The notes under the pieces are model-generated. The model ran no database searches. It worked only from the letters and a program-made list of their open reading frames with translations, and was not told the origin of the DNA. The translations under genes and the position numbers were made by a program. DNA of 64,000 bases from Siphonodentalium dalli (lineage: Eukaryota; Mollusca; Scaphopoda; Gadilida; Siphonodentaliidae), in contig CP136063.1 in NCBI GenBank assembly GCA_032622095.1, forward strand, positions 210,412,355 through 210,476,354, read 5' to 3'. The stretch's first letter is position 1; each line of letters begins with the position of its first letter. Shown one piece after another: positions 52,001 through 64,000 of this stretch.

Positions 52001-54168
52001 CTTGCCCACATACAACAGTCGATGTTTGTAAACCAAGATCACGACACTGTGCATGCATTGCCAAGGGGGCATTAACTTTGACTCATCCGCCCATTGTTCA
52101 CTTTGGGAAGAAACAAAAAGTGCAGGTCAGAATATATATCGTGTATTTGGGAAGGGACTCAAAACAAACCCCGATCATGTGTCACCCAAATTTTTTCTTT
52201 TAGTCGTTTGGGCTAGAATTTTTGCTCATTTTGATCGCACGGGTACACGCATTTGAAAGATGTCGACAAAACTGCGAAAATAAAAGTTCCGGGTCCAACT
52301 ATATTGGACAGGCTACTAACCGCTGACTATTCACGGGCGCGATCCCACTACTGCTTGACACGGGGACTTTTGCCTGCTGCGTTTCCGCCCTGGGCCGGTA
52401 CGTCCCTCCTTAGACAACCTGACCACACGAGGCTCCCCAAGTGTGACCATATTGATGCCAAGCTTAGTGCGGACGCCCGATCGACATAGACCACCGGCTA
52501 GCAGTGACCCCATCCTCAAGCCGTCCTCCGAACCAGGCCTCCAAGTAGTTAGATTACAGGAGCACACCACAACTCCCAGCCGACAACTCTCCTTCCCAAC
52601 TGCACATTTGTATGCATTCACCTATAAGTGACATGTCCGAATCAACAACTGCACTTTGGTTGACCCATTTGTACAATCCATATGTTACAACCATACAGCC
52701 ACGTGTCAAATCGAAAGACAGAGTTGTCCATCCTTGCCCACATACAACAGTCGATGTTTGTAAACCAAGATCACGACACTGTGCATGCATTGCCAAGGGG
52801 GCATTAACTTTGACTCATCCGCCCATTGTTCACTTTGGGAAGAAACAAAAAGTGCAGGTCAGAATATATATCGTGTATTTGGGAAGGGACTCAAAACAAA
52901 CCCCGATCATGTGTCACCCAAATTTTTTCTTTTAGTCGTTTGGGCTAGAATTTTTGCTCATTTTGATCGCACGGGTACACGCATTTGAAAGATGTCGACA
53001 AAACTGCGAAAATAAAAGTTCCGGGTCCAACTATATTGGACAGGCTACTAACCGCTGACTATTCACGGGCGCGATCCCACTACTGCTTGACACGGGGACT
53101 TTTGCCTGCTGCGTTTCCGCCCTGGGCCGGTACGTCCCTCCTTAGACAACCTGACCACACGAGGCTCCCCAAGTGTGACCATATTGATGCCAAGCTTAGT
53201 GCGGACGCCCGATCGACATAGACCACCGGCTAGCAGTGACCCCATCCTCAAGCCGTCCTCCGAACCAGGCCTCCAAGTAGTTAGATTACAGGAGCACACC
53301 ACAACTCCCAGCCGACAACTCTCCTTCCCAACTGCACATTTGTATGCATTCACCTATAAGTGACATGTCCGAATCAACAACTGCACTTTGGTTGACCCAT
53401 TTGTACAATCCATATGTTACAACCATACAGCCACGTGTCAAATCGAAAGACAGAGTTGTCCATCCTTGCCCACATACAACAGTCGATGTTTGTAAACCAA
53501 GATCACGACACTGTGCATGCATTGCCAAGGGGGCATTAACTTTGACTCATCCGCCCATTGTTCACTTTGGGAAGAAACAAAAAGTGCAGGTCAGAATATA
53601 TATCGTGTATTTGGGAAGGGACTCAAAACAAACCCCGATCATGTGTCACCCAAATTTTTTCTTTTAGTCGTTTGGGCTAGAATTTTTGCTCATTTTGATC
53701 GCACGGGTACACGCATTTGAAAGATGTCGACAAAACTGCGAAAATAAAAGTTCCGGGTCCAACTATATTGGACAGGCTACTAACCGCTGACTATTCACGG
53801 GCGCGATCCCACTACTGCTTGACACGGGGACTTTTGCCTGCTGCGTTTCCGCCCTGGGCCGGTACGTCCCTCCTTAGACAACCTGACCACACGAGGCTCC
53901 CCAAGTGTGACCATATTGATGCCAAGCTTAGTGCGGACGCCCGATCGACATAGACCACCGGCTAGCAGTGACCCCATCCTCAAGCCGTCCTCCGAACCAG
54001 GCCTCCAAGTAGTTAGATTACAGGAGCACACCACAACTCCCAGCCGACAACTCTCCTTCCCAACTGCACATTTGTATGCATTCACCTATAAGTGACATGT
54101 CCGAATCAACAACTGCACTTTGGTTGACCCATTTGTACAATCCATATGTTACAACCATACAGCCACGT
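49045..54168 (+). repeat. Copies 68-74, consensus block
   Basis: Seven consecutive copies (5124 bp) with no difference seen. Confidence 0.88.
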
Positions 54169-54900
54169 GTCAAATCGAAAGACAGAGTTGTCCATCCTTG
54201 CCCACATACAACAGTCGATGTTTGTAAACCAAGATCACGACACTGTGCATGCATTGCCAAGGGGGCATTAACTTTGACTCATCCGCCCATTGTTCACTTT
54301 GGGAAGAAACAAAAAGTGCAGGTCAGAATATATATCGTGTATTTGGGAAGGGACTCAAAACAAACCCCGATCATGTGTCACCCAAATTTTTTCTTTTAGT
54401 CGTTTGGGCTAGAATTTTTGCTCATTTTGATCGCACGGGTACACGCATTTGAAAGATGTCGACAAAACTGCGAAAATAAAAGTTCCGGGTCCAACTATAT
54501 TGGACAGGCTACTAACCGCTGACTATTCACGGGCGCGATCCCACTACTGCTTGACACGGGGACTTTTGCCTGCTGCGTTTCCGCCCTGGGCCGGTACGTC
54601 CCTCCTTAGACAACCTGACCACACGAGGCTCCCCAAGTGTGACCATATTGATGCCAAGCTTAGTGCGGACGCCCGATCGACATAGACCACCGGCTAGCAG
54701 TGACCCCATCCTCAAGCCGTCCTCCGAACCAGGCCTCCAAGTAGTTAGATTACAGGAGCACACCACAACTCCCAGCCGACAACTCTCCTTCCCAACTACA
54801 CATTTGTATGCATTCACCTATAAGTGACATGTCCGAATCAACAACTGCACTTTGGTTGACCCATTTGTACAATCCATATGTTACAACCATACAGCCACGT
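54169..54900 (+). repeat. Copy 75, private variant G630A
   Basis: One difference from consensus: A for G at 54798 (monomer 630). Confidence 0.93.
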
Positions 54901-57900
54901 GTCAAATCGAAAGACAGAGTTGTCCATCCTTGCCCACATACAACAGTCGATGTTTGTAAACCAAGATCACGACACTGTGCATGCATTGCCAAGGGGGCAT
55001 TAACTTTGACTCATCCGCCCATTGTTCACTTTGGGAAGAAACAAAAAGTGCAGGTCAGAATATATATCGTGTATTTGGGAAGGGACTCAAAACAAACCCC
55101 GATCATGTGTCACCCAAATTTTTTCTTTTAGTCGTTTGGGCTAGAATTTTTGCTCATTTTGATCGCACGGGTACACGCATTTGAAAGATGTCGACAAAAC
55201 TGCGAAAATAAAAGTTCCGGGTCCAACTATATTGGACAGGCTACTAACCGCTGACTATTCACGGGCGCGATCCCACTACTGCTTGACACGGGGACTTTTG
55301 CCTGCTGCGTTTCCGCCCTGGGCCGGTACGTCCCTCCTTAGACAACCTGACCACACGAGGCTCCCCAAGTGTGACCATATTGATGCCAAGCTTAGTGCGG
55401 ACGCCCGATCGACATAGACCACCGGCTAGCAGTGACCCCATCCTCAAGCCGTCCTCCGAACCAGGCCTCCAAGTAGTTAGATTACAGGAGCACACCACAA
55501 CTCCCAGCCGACAACTCTCCTTCCCAACTGCACATTTGTATGCATTCACCTATAAGTGACATGTCCGAATCAACAACTGCACTTTGGTTGACCCATTTGT
55601 ACAATCCATATGTTACAACCATACAGCCACGTGTCAAATCGAAAGACAGAGTTGTCCATCCTTGCCCACATACAACAGTCGATGTTTGTAAACCAAGATC
55701 ACGACACTGTGCATGCATTGCCAAGGGGGCATTAACTTTGACTCATCCGCCCATTGTTCACTTTGGGAAGAAACAAAAAGTGCAGGTCAGAATATATATC
55801 GTGTATTTGGGAAGGGACTCAAAACAAACCCCGATCATGTGTCACCCAAATTTTTTCTTTTAGTCGTTTGGGCTAGAATTTTTGCTCATTTTGATCGCAC
55901 GGGTACACGCATTTGAAAGATGTCGACAAAACTGCGAAAATAAAAGTTCCGGGTCCAACTATATTGGACAGGCTACTAACCGCTGACTATTCACGGGCGC
56001 GATCCCACTACTGCTTGACACGGGGACTTTTGCCTGCTGCGTTTCCGCCCTGGGCCGGTACGTCCCTCCTTAGACAACCTGACCACACGAGGCTCCCCAA
56101 GTGTGACCATATTGATGCCAAGCTTAGTGCGGACGCCCGATCGACATAGACCACCGGCTAGCAGTGACCCCATCCTCAAGCCGTCCTCCGAACCAGGCCT
56201 CCAAGTAGTTAGATTACAGGAGCACACCACAACTCCCAGCCGACAACTCTCCTTCCCAACTGCACATTTGTATGCATTCACCTATAAGTGACATGTCCGA
56301 ATCAACAACTGCACTTTGGTTGACCCATTTGTACAATCCATATGTTACAACCATACAGCCACGTGTCAAATCGAAAGACAGAGTTGTCCATCCTTGCCCA
56401 CATACAACAGTCGATGTTTGTAAACCAAGATCACGACACTGTGCATGCATTGCCAAGGGGGCATTAACTTTGACTCATCCGCCCATTGTTCACTTTGGGA
56501 AGAAACAAAAAGTGCAGGTCAGAATATATATCGTGTATTTGGGAAGGGACTCAAAACAAACCCCGATCATGTGTCACCCAAATTTTTTCTTTTAGTCGTT
56601 TGGGCTAGAATTTTTGCTCATTTTGATCGCACGGGTACACGCATTTGAAAGATGTCGACAAAACTGCGAAAATAAAAGTTCCGGGTCCAACTATATTGGA
56701 CAGGCTACTAACCGCTGACTATTCACGGGCGCGATCCCACTACTGCTTGACACGGGGACTTTTGCCTGCTGCGTTTCCGCCCTGGGCCGGTACGTCCCTC
56801 CTTAGACAACCTGACCACACGAGGCTCCCCAAGTGTGACCATATTGATGCCAAGCTTAGTGCGGACGCCCGATCGACATAGACCACCGGCTAGCAGTGAC
56901 CCCATCCTCAAGCCGTCCTCCGAACCAGGCCTCCAAGTAGTTAGATTACAGGAGCACACCACAACTCCCAGCCGACAACTCTCCTTCCCAACTGCACATT
57001 TGTATGCATTCACCTATAAGTGACATGTCCGAATCAACAACTGCACTTTGGTTGACCCATTTGTACAATCCATATGTTACAACCATACAGCCACGTGTCA
57101 AATCGAAAGACAGAGTTGTCCATCCTTGCCCACATACAACAGTCGATGTTTGTAAACCAAGATCACGACACTGTGCATGCATTGCCAAGGGGGCATTAAC
57201 TTTGACTCATCCGCCCATTGTTCACTTTGGGAAGAAACAAAAAGTGCAGGTCAGAATATATATCGTGTATTTGGGAAGGGACTCAAAACAAACCCCGATC
57301 ATGTGTCACCCAAATTTTTTCTTTTAGTCGTTTGGGCTAGAATTTTTGCTCATTTTGATCGCACGGGTACACGCATTTGAAAGATGTCGACAAAACTGCG
57401 AAAATAAAAGTTCCGGGTCCAACTATATTGGACAGGCTACTAACCGCTGACTATTCACGGGCGCGATCCCACTACTGCTTGACACGGGGACTTTTGCCTG
57501 CTGCGTTTCCGCCCTGGGCCGGTACGTCCCTCCTTAGACAACCTGACCACACGAGGCTCCCCAAGTGTGACCATATTGATGCCAAGCTTAGTGCGGACGC
57601 CCGATCGACATAGACCACCGGCTAGCAGTGACCCCATCCTCAAGCCGTCCTCCGAACCAGGCCTCCAAGTAGTTAGATTACAGGAGCACACCACAACTCC
57701 CAGCCGACAACTCTCCTTCCCAACTGCACATTTGTATGCATTCACCTATAAGTGACATGTCCGAATCAACAACTGCACTTTGGTTGACCCATTTGTACAA
57801 TCCATATGTTACAACCATACAGCCACGTGTCAAATCGAAAGACAGAGTTGTCCATCCTTGCCCACATACAACAGTCGATGTTTGTAAACCAAGATCACGA

Positions 57901-60900
57901 CACTGTGCATGCATTGCCAAGGGGGCATTAACTTTGACTCATCCGCCCATTGTTCACTTTGGGAAGAAACAAAAAGTGCAGGTCAGAATATATATCGTGT
58001 ATTTGGGAAGGGACTCAAAACAAACCCCGATCATGTGTCACCCAAATTTTTTCTTTTAGTCGTTTGGGCTAGAATTTTTGCTCATTTTGATCGCACGGGT
58101 ACACGCATTTGAAAGATGTCGACAAAACTGCGAAAATAAAAGTTCCGGGTCCAACTATATTGGACAGGCTACTAACCGCTGACTATTCACGGGCGCGATC
58201 CCACTACTGCTTGACACGGGGACTTTTGCCTGCTGCGTTTCCGCCCTGGGCCGGTACGTCCCTCCTTAGACAACCTGACCACACGAGGCTCCCCAAGTGT
58301 GACCATATTGATGCCAAGCTTAGTGCGGACGCCCGATCGACATAGACCACCGGCTAGCAGTGACCCCATCCTCAAGCCGTCCTCCGAACCAGGCCTCCAA
58401 GTAGTTAGATTACAGGAGCACACCACAACTCCCAGCCGACAACTCTCCTTCCCAACTGCACATTTGTATGCATTCACCTATAAGTGACATGTCCGAATCA
58501 ACAACTGCACTTTGGTTGACCCATTTGTACAATCCATATGTTACAACCATACAGCCACGTGTCAAATCGAAAGACAGAGTTGTCCATCCTTGCCCACATA
58601 CAACAGTCGATGTTTGTAAACCAAGATCACGACACTGTGCATGCATTGCCAAGGGGGCATTAACTTTGACTCATCCGCCCATTGTTCACTTTGGGAAGAA
58701 ACAAAAAGTGCAGGTCAGAATATATATCGTGTATTTGGGAAGGGACTCAAAACAAACCCCGATCATGTGTCACCCAAATTTTTTCTTTTAGTCGTTTGGG
58801 CTAGAATTTTTGCTCATTTTGATCGCACGGGTACACGCATTTGAAAGATGTCGACAAAACTGCGAAAATAAAAGTTCCGGGTCCAACTATATTGGACAGG
58901 CTACTAACCGCTGACTATTCACGGGCGCGATCCCACTACTGCTTGACACGGGGACTTTTGCCTGCTGCGTTTCCGCCCTGGGCCGGTACGTCCCTCCTTA
59001 GACAACCTGACCACACGAGGCTCCCCAAGTGTGACCATATTGATGCCAAGCTTAGTGCGGACGCCCGATCGACATAGACCACCGGCTAGCAGTGACCCCA
59101 TCCTCAAGCCGTCCTCCGAACCAGGCCTCCAAGTAGTTAGATTACAGGAGCACACCACAACTCCCAGCCGACAACTCTCCTTCCCAACTGCACATTTGTA
59201 TGCATTCACCTATAAGTGACATGTCCGAATCAACAACTGCACTTTGGTTGACCCATTTGTACAATCCATATGTTACAACCATACAGCCACGTGTCAAATC
59301 GAAAGACAGAGTTGTCCATCCTTGCCCACATACAACAGTCGATGTTTGTAAACCAAGATCACGACACTGTGCATGCATTGCCAAGGGGGCATTAACTTTG
59401 ACTCATCCGCCCATTGTTCACTTTGGGAAGAAACAAAAAGTGCAGGTCAGAATATATATCGTGTATTTGGGAAGGGACTCAAAACAAACCCCGATCATGT
59501 GTCACCCAAATTTTTTCTTTTAGTCGTTTGGGCTAGAATTTTTGCTCATTTTGATCGCACGGGTACACGCATTTGAAAGATGTCGACAAAACTGCGAAAA
59601 TAAAAGTTCCGGGTCCAACTATATTGGACAGGCTACTAACCGCTGACTATTCACGGGCGCGATCCCACTACTGCTTGACACGGGGACTTTTGCCTGCTGC
59701 GTTTCCGCCCTGGGCCGGTACGTCCCTCCTTAGACAACCTGACCACACGAGGCTCCCCAAGTGTGACCATATTGATGCCAAGCTTAGTGCGGACGCCCGA
59801 TCGACATAGACCACCGGCTAGCAGTGACCCCATCCTCAAGCCGTCCTCCGAACCAGGCCTCCAAGTAGTTAGATTACAGGAGCACACCACAACTCCCAGC
59901 CGACAACTCTCCTTCCCAACTGCACATTTGTATGCATTCACCTATAAGTGACATGTCCGAATCAACAACTGCACTTTGGTTGACCCATTTGTACAATCCA
60001 TATGTTACAACCATACAGCCACGTGTCAAATCGAAAGACAGAGTTGTCCATCCTTGCCCACATACAACAGTCGATGTTTGTAAACCAAGATCACGACACT
60101 GTGCATGCATTGCCAAGGGGGCATTAACTTTGACTCATCCGCCCATTGTTCACTTTGGGAAGAAACAAAAAGTGCAGGTCAGAATATATATCGTGTATTT
60201 GGGAAGGGACTCAAAACAAACCCCGATCATGTGTCACCCAAATTTTTTCTTTTAGTCGTTTGGGCTAGAATTTTTGCTCATTTTGATCGCACGGGTACAC
60301 GCATTTGAAAGATGTCGACAAAACTGCGAAAATAAAAGTTCCGGGTCCAACTATATTGGACAGGCTACTAACCGCTGACTATTCACGGGCGCGATCCCAC
60401 TACTGCTTGACACGGGGACTTTTGCCTGCTGCGTTTCCGCCCTGGGCCGGTACGTCCCTCCTTAGACAACCTGACCACACGAGGCTCCCCAAGTGTGACC
60501 ATATTGATGCCAAGCTTAGTGCGGACGCCCGATCGACATAGACCACCGGCTAGCAGTGACCCCATCCTCAAGCCGTCCTCCGAACCAGGCCTCCAAGTAG
60601 TTAGATTACAGGAGCACACCACAACTCCCAGCCGACAACTCTCCTTCCCAACTGCACATTTGTATGCATTCACCTATAAGTGACATGTCCGAATCAACAA
60701 CTGCACTTTGGTTGACCCATTTGTACAATCCATATGTTACAACCATACAGCCACGTGTCAAATCGAAAGACAGAGTTGTCCATCCTTGCCCACATACAAC
60801 AGTCGATGTTTGTAAACCAAGATCACGACACTGTGCATGCATTGCCAAGGGGGCATTAACTTTGACTCATCCGCCCATTGTTCACTTTGGGAAGAAACAA

Positions 60901-62952
60901 AAAGTGCAGGTCAGAATATATATCGTGTATTTGGGAAGGGACTCAAAACAAACCCCGATCATGTGTCACCCAAATTTTTTCTTTTAGTCGTTTGGGCTAG
61001 AATTTTTGCTCATTTTGATCGCACGGGTACACGCATTTGAAAGATGTCGACAAAACTGCGAAAATAAAAGTTCCGGGTCCAACTATATTGGACAGGCTAC
61101 TAACCGCTGACTATTCACGGGCGCGATCCCACTACTGCTTGACACGGGGACTTTTGCCTGCTGCGTTTCCGCCCTGGGCCGGTACGTCCCTCCTTAGACA
61201 ACCTGACCACACGAGGCTCCCCAAGTGTGACCATATTGATGCCAAGCTTAGTGCGGACGCCCGATCGACATAGACCACCGGCTAGCAGTGACCCCATCCT
61301 CAAGCCGTCCTCCGAACCAGGCCTCCAAGTAGTTAGATTACAGGAGCACACCACAACTCCCAGCCGACAACTCTCCTTCCCAACTGCACATTTGTATGCA
61401 TTCACCTATAAGTGACATGTCCGAATCAACAACTGCACTTTGGTTGACCCATTTGTACAATCCATATGTTACAACCATACAGCCACGTGTCAAATCGAAA
61501 GACAGAGTTGTCCATCCTTGCCCACATACAACAGTCGATGTTTGTAAACCAAGATCACGACACTGTGCATGCATTGCCAAGGGGGCATTAACTTTGACTC
61601 ATCCGCCCATTGTTCACTTTGGGAAGAAACAAAAAGTGCAGGTCAGAATATATATCGTGTATTTGGGAAGGGACTCAAAACAAACCCCGATCATGTGTCA
61701 CCCAAATTTTTTCTTTTAGTCGTTTGGGCTAGAATTTTTGCTCATTTTGATCGCACGGGTACACGCATTTGAAAGATGTCGACAAAACTGCGAAAATAAA
61801 AGTTCCGGGTCCAACTATATTGGACAGGCTACTAACCGCTGACTATTCACGGGCGCGATCCCACTACTGCTTGACACGGGGACTTTTGCCTGCTGCGTTT
61901 CCGCCCTGGGCCGGTACGTCCCTCCTTAGACAACCTGACCACACGAGGCTCCCCAAGTGTGACCATATTGATGCCAAGCTTAGTGCGGACGCCCGATCGA
62001 CATAGACCACCGGCTAGCAGTGACCCCATCCTCAAGCCGTCCTCCGAACCAGGCCTCCAAGTAGTTAGATTACAGGAGCACACCACAACTCCCAGCCGAC
62101 AACTCTCCTTCCCAACTGCACATTTGTATGCATTCACCTATAAGTGACATGTCCGAATCAACAACTGCACTTTGGTTGACCCATTTGTACAATCCATATG
62201 TTACAACCATACAGCCACGTGTCAAATCGAAAGACAGAGTTGTCCATCCTTGCCCACATACAACAGTCGATGTTTGTAAACCAAGATCACGACACTGTGC
62301 ATGCATTGCCAAGGGGGCATTAACTTTGACTCATCCGCCCATTGTTCACTTTGGGAAGAAACAAAAAGTGCAGGTCAGAATATATATCGTGTATTTGGGA
62401 AGGGACTCAAAACAAACCCCGATCATGTGTCACCCAAATTTTTTCTTTTAGTCGTTTGGGCTAGAATTTTTGCTCATTTTGATCGCACGGGTACACGCAT
62501 TTGAAAGATGTCGACAAAACTGCGAAAATAAAAGTTCCGGGTCCAACTATATTGGACAGGCTACTAACCGCTGACTATTCACGGGCGCGATCCCACTACT
62601 GCTTGACACGGGGACTTTTGCCTGCTGCGTTTCCGCCCTGGGCCGGTACGTCCCTCCTTAGACAACCTGACCACACGAGGCTCCCCAAGTGTGACCATAT
62701 TGATGCCAAGCTTAGTGCGGACGCCCGATCGACATAGACCACCGGCTAGCAGTGACCCCATCCTCAAGCCGTCCTCCGAACCAGGCCTCCAAGTAGTTAG
62801 ATTACAGGAGCACACCACAACTCCCAGCCGACAACTCTCCTTCCCAACTGCACATTTGTATGCATTCACCTATAAGTGACATGTCCGAATCAACAACTGC
62901 ACTTTGGTTGACCCATTTGTACAATCCATATGTTACAACCATACAGCCACGT
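54901..62952 (+). repeat. Copies 76-86, longest consensus block
   Basis: Eleven consecutive copies (8052 bp) with no difference seen. With the flanking parts of copies 75 and 87, the perfectly periodic stretch is 54799-63481 (8683 bp). It is probably the most recently amplified part of the window. Confidence 0.88.
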
Positions 62953-63684
62953 GTCAAATCGAAAGACAGAGTTGTCCATCCTTGCCCACATACAACAGTC
63001 GATGTTTGTAAACCAAGATCACGACACTGTGCATGCATTGCCAAGGGGGCATTAACTTTGACTCATCCGCCCATTGTTCACTTTGGGAAGAAACAAAAAG
63101 TGCAGGTCAGAATATATATCGTGTATTTGGGAAGGGACTCAAAACAAACCCCGATCATGTGTCACCCAAATTTTTTCTTTTAGTCGTTTGGGCTAGAATT
63201 TTTGCTCATTTTGATCGCACGGGTACACGCATTTGAAAGATGTCGACAAAACTGCGAAAATAAAAGTTCCGGGTCCAACTATATTGGACAGGCTACTAAC
63301 CGCTGACTATTCACGGGCGCGATCCCACTACTGCTTGACACGGGGACTTTTGCCTGCTGCGTTTCCGCCCTGGGCCGGTACGTCCCTCCTTAGACAACCT
63401 GACCACACGAGGCTCCCCAAGTGTGACCATATTGATGCCAAGCTTAGTGCGGACGCCCGATCGACATAGACCACCGGCTAGAAGTGACCCCATCCTCAAG
63501 CCGTCCTCCGAACCAGGCCTCCAAGTAGTTAGATTACAGGAGCACACCACAACTCCCAGCCGACAACTCTCCTTCCCAACTGCACATTTGTATGCATTCA
63601 CCTATAAGTGACATGTCCGAATCAACAACTGCACTTTGGTTGACCCATTTGTACAATCCATATGTTACAACCATACAGCCACGT
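62953..63684 (+). repeat. Copy 87, private variant C530A
   Basis: A for C at 63482 (monomer 530). It destroys the NheI site at monomer 525-530. Confidence 0.93.
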
Positions 63685-64000
63685 GTCAAATCGAAAGACA
63701 GAGTTGTCCATCCTTGCCCACATACAACAGTCGATGTTTGTAAACCAAGATCACGACACTGTGCATGCATTGCCAAGGGGGCATTAACTTTGACTCATCC
63801 GCCCATTGTTCACTTTGGGAAGAAACAAAAAGTGCAGGTCAGAATATATATCGTGTATTTGGGAAGGGACTCAAAACAAACCCCGATCATGTGTCACCCA
63901 AATTTTTTCTTTTAGTCGTTTGGGCTAGAATTTTTGCTCATTTTGATCGCACGGGTACACGCATTTAAAAGATGTCGACAAAACTGCGAAAATAAAAGTT
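63685..64000 (+). repeat. Copy 88, partial (316 bp), G283A
   Basis: The window edge truncates this copy after monomer position 316. It carries A for G at 63967 (monomer 283). The array evidently continues to the right. Confidence 0.93.

Larger units (their letters stand above)
1..64000. repeat. Tandem satellite array, 732-bp monomer, 87.4 copies
   Basis: The same 732-base sequence recurs without interruption across the window, always in the same orientation, with no spacer or inserted element. Copies k=1-29 start at 1+732(k-1), copies 30-60 at 732(k-1), and copies 61-88 again at 1+732(k-1). The register changes come from a 1-bp deletion in copy 29 and a 1-bp insertion in copy 60. I count 30 substitution differences and these two indels, about 0.05% of bases, and 60 of 87 full copies appear identical to consensus. 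Both ends run off the window. Long homogeneous non-coding arrays like this are typical of eukaryotic heterochromatin maintained by unequal exchange and conversion. The family is not one I recognise. The start point of the monomer is arbitrary, set by the window edge. Confidence 0.98.

Noticed and set aside
1-64000. CRISPR array
   Set aside because: The repeated unit is 732 bp with no variable spacers. All sequence is repeated.
1-64000. Mobile element or provirus inserted in the array
   Set aside because: The period is unbroken except for two 1-bp indels, so there is no room for an insertion.

Overview
The whole 64 kb window is one tandem satellite array. A 732-bp monomer is repeated head to tail from base 1 to base 64000: 87 complete copies and a 316-bp partial copy cut by the right edge. 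Both window ends lie inside the array, so its true length exceeds 64 kb and no flanking DNA is visible. All copies have the same orientation. I found no gene, RNA gene, transposon, CRISPR array or spacer between copies. The short open frames repeat only because the DNA repeats, and most need TTG or GTG starts.

This architecture suggests a nuclear heterochromatic block (centromeric, pericentromeric, knob or subtelomeric) of a eukaryote, read through by a long-read assembly. I do not recognise the monomer and cannot name the species. The monomer is 48% G+C (353/732). Its CpG observed/expected ratio is about 0.80 (33 CpGs; C=205, G=148), which is not the strong depletion usual in vertebrate satellites. 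A plant, invertebrate or other eukaryote is therefore more likely, but this is weak inference. 732 equals 4 x 183, close to four nucleosome repeats.

Layout: copies 1-29 start at 1+732(k-1). Copy 29 lacks one base, so copies 30-60 start at 732(k-1). Copy 60 gains one base, so copies 61-88 start again at 1+732(k-1). I count 32 differences from consensus: 30 substitution sites, one 1-bp deletion and one 1-bp insertion, about 0.05% of bases. Sixty of the 87 complete copies look identical to consensus. This was read by eye, and silent differences at monomer 232-358 are the easiest to have missed.

The differences are structured. In the left part (to about 36 kb) four variants recur in non-adjacent copies: G363T in copies 8, 10, 12; C186A in 11, 15, 27, 30; T544C in 17, 22; G52A in 39, 43, 46, 49. 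This looks like nascent higher-order repeats or gene conversion. Right of 36 kb only private changes occur, partly clustered (copies 52-53, 59-60, 64-67), followed by an 8.7 kb stretch with none (54799-63481).

Within each monomer are an AT-rich domain (121-360, 40% G+C), a GC-rich domain (361-600, 59%), a perfect hairpin (321-337), a T-rich tract ending in AG (216-231), an AATAAA (307-312), a TGCATGCA palindrome (78-85) and a CACGTG box across the monomer junction (728-733). I found no CENP-B box. The most notable content is the array itself: an apparently unfamiliar, extremely homogenised 732-bp satellite with a visible record of recent multi-copy exchange.
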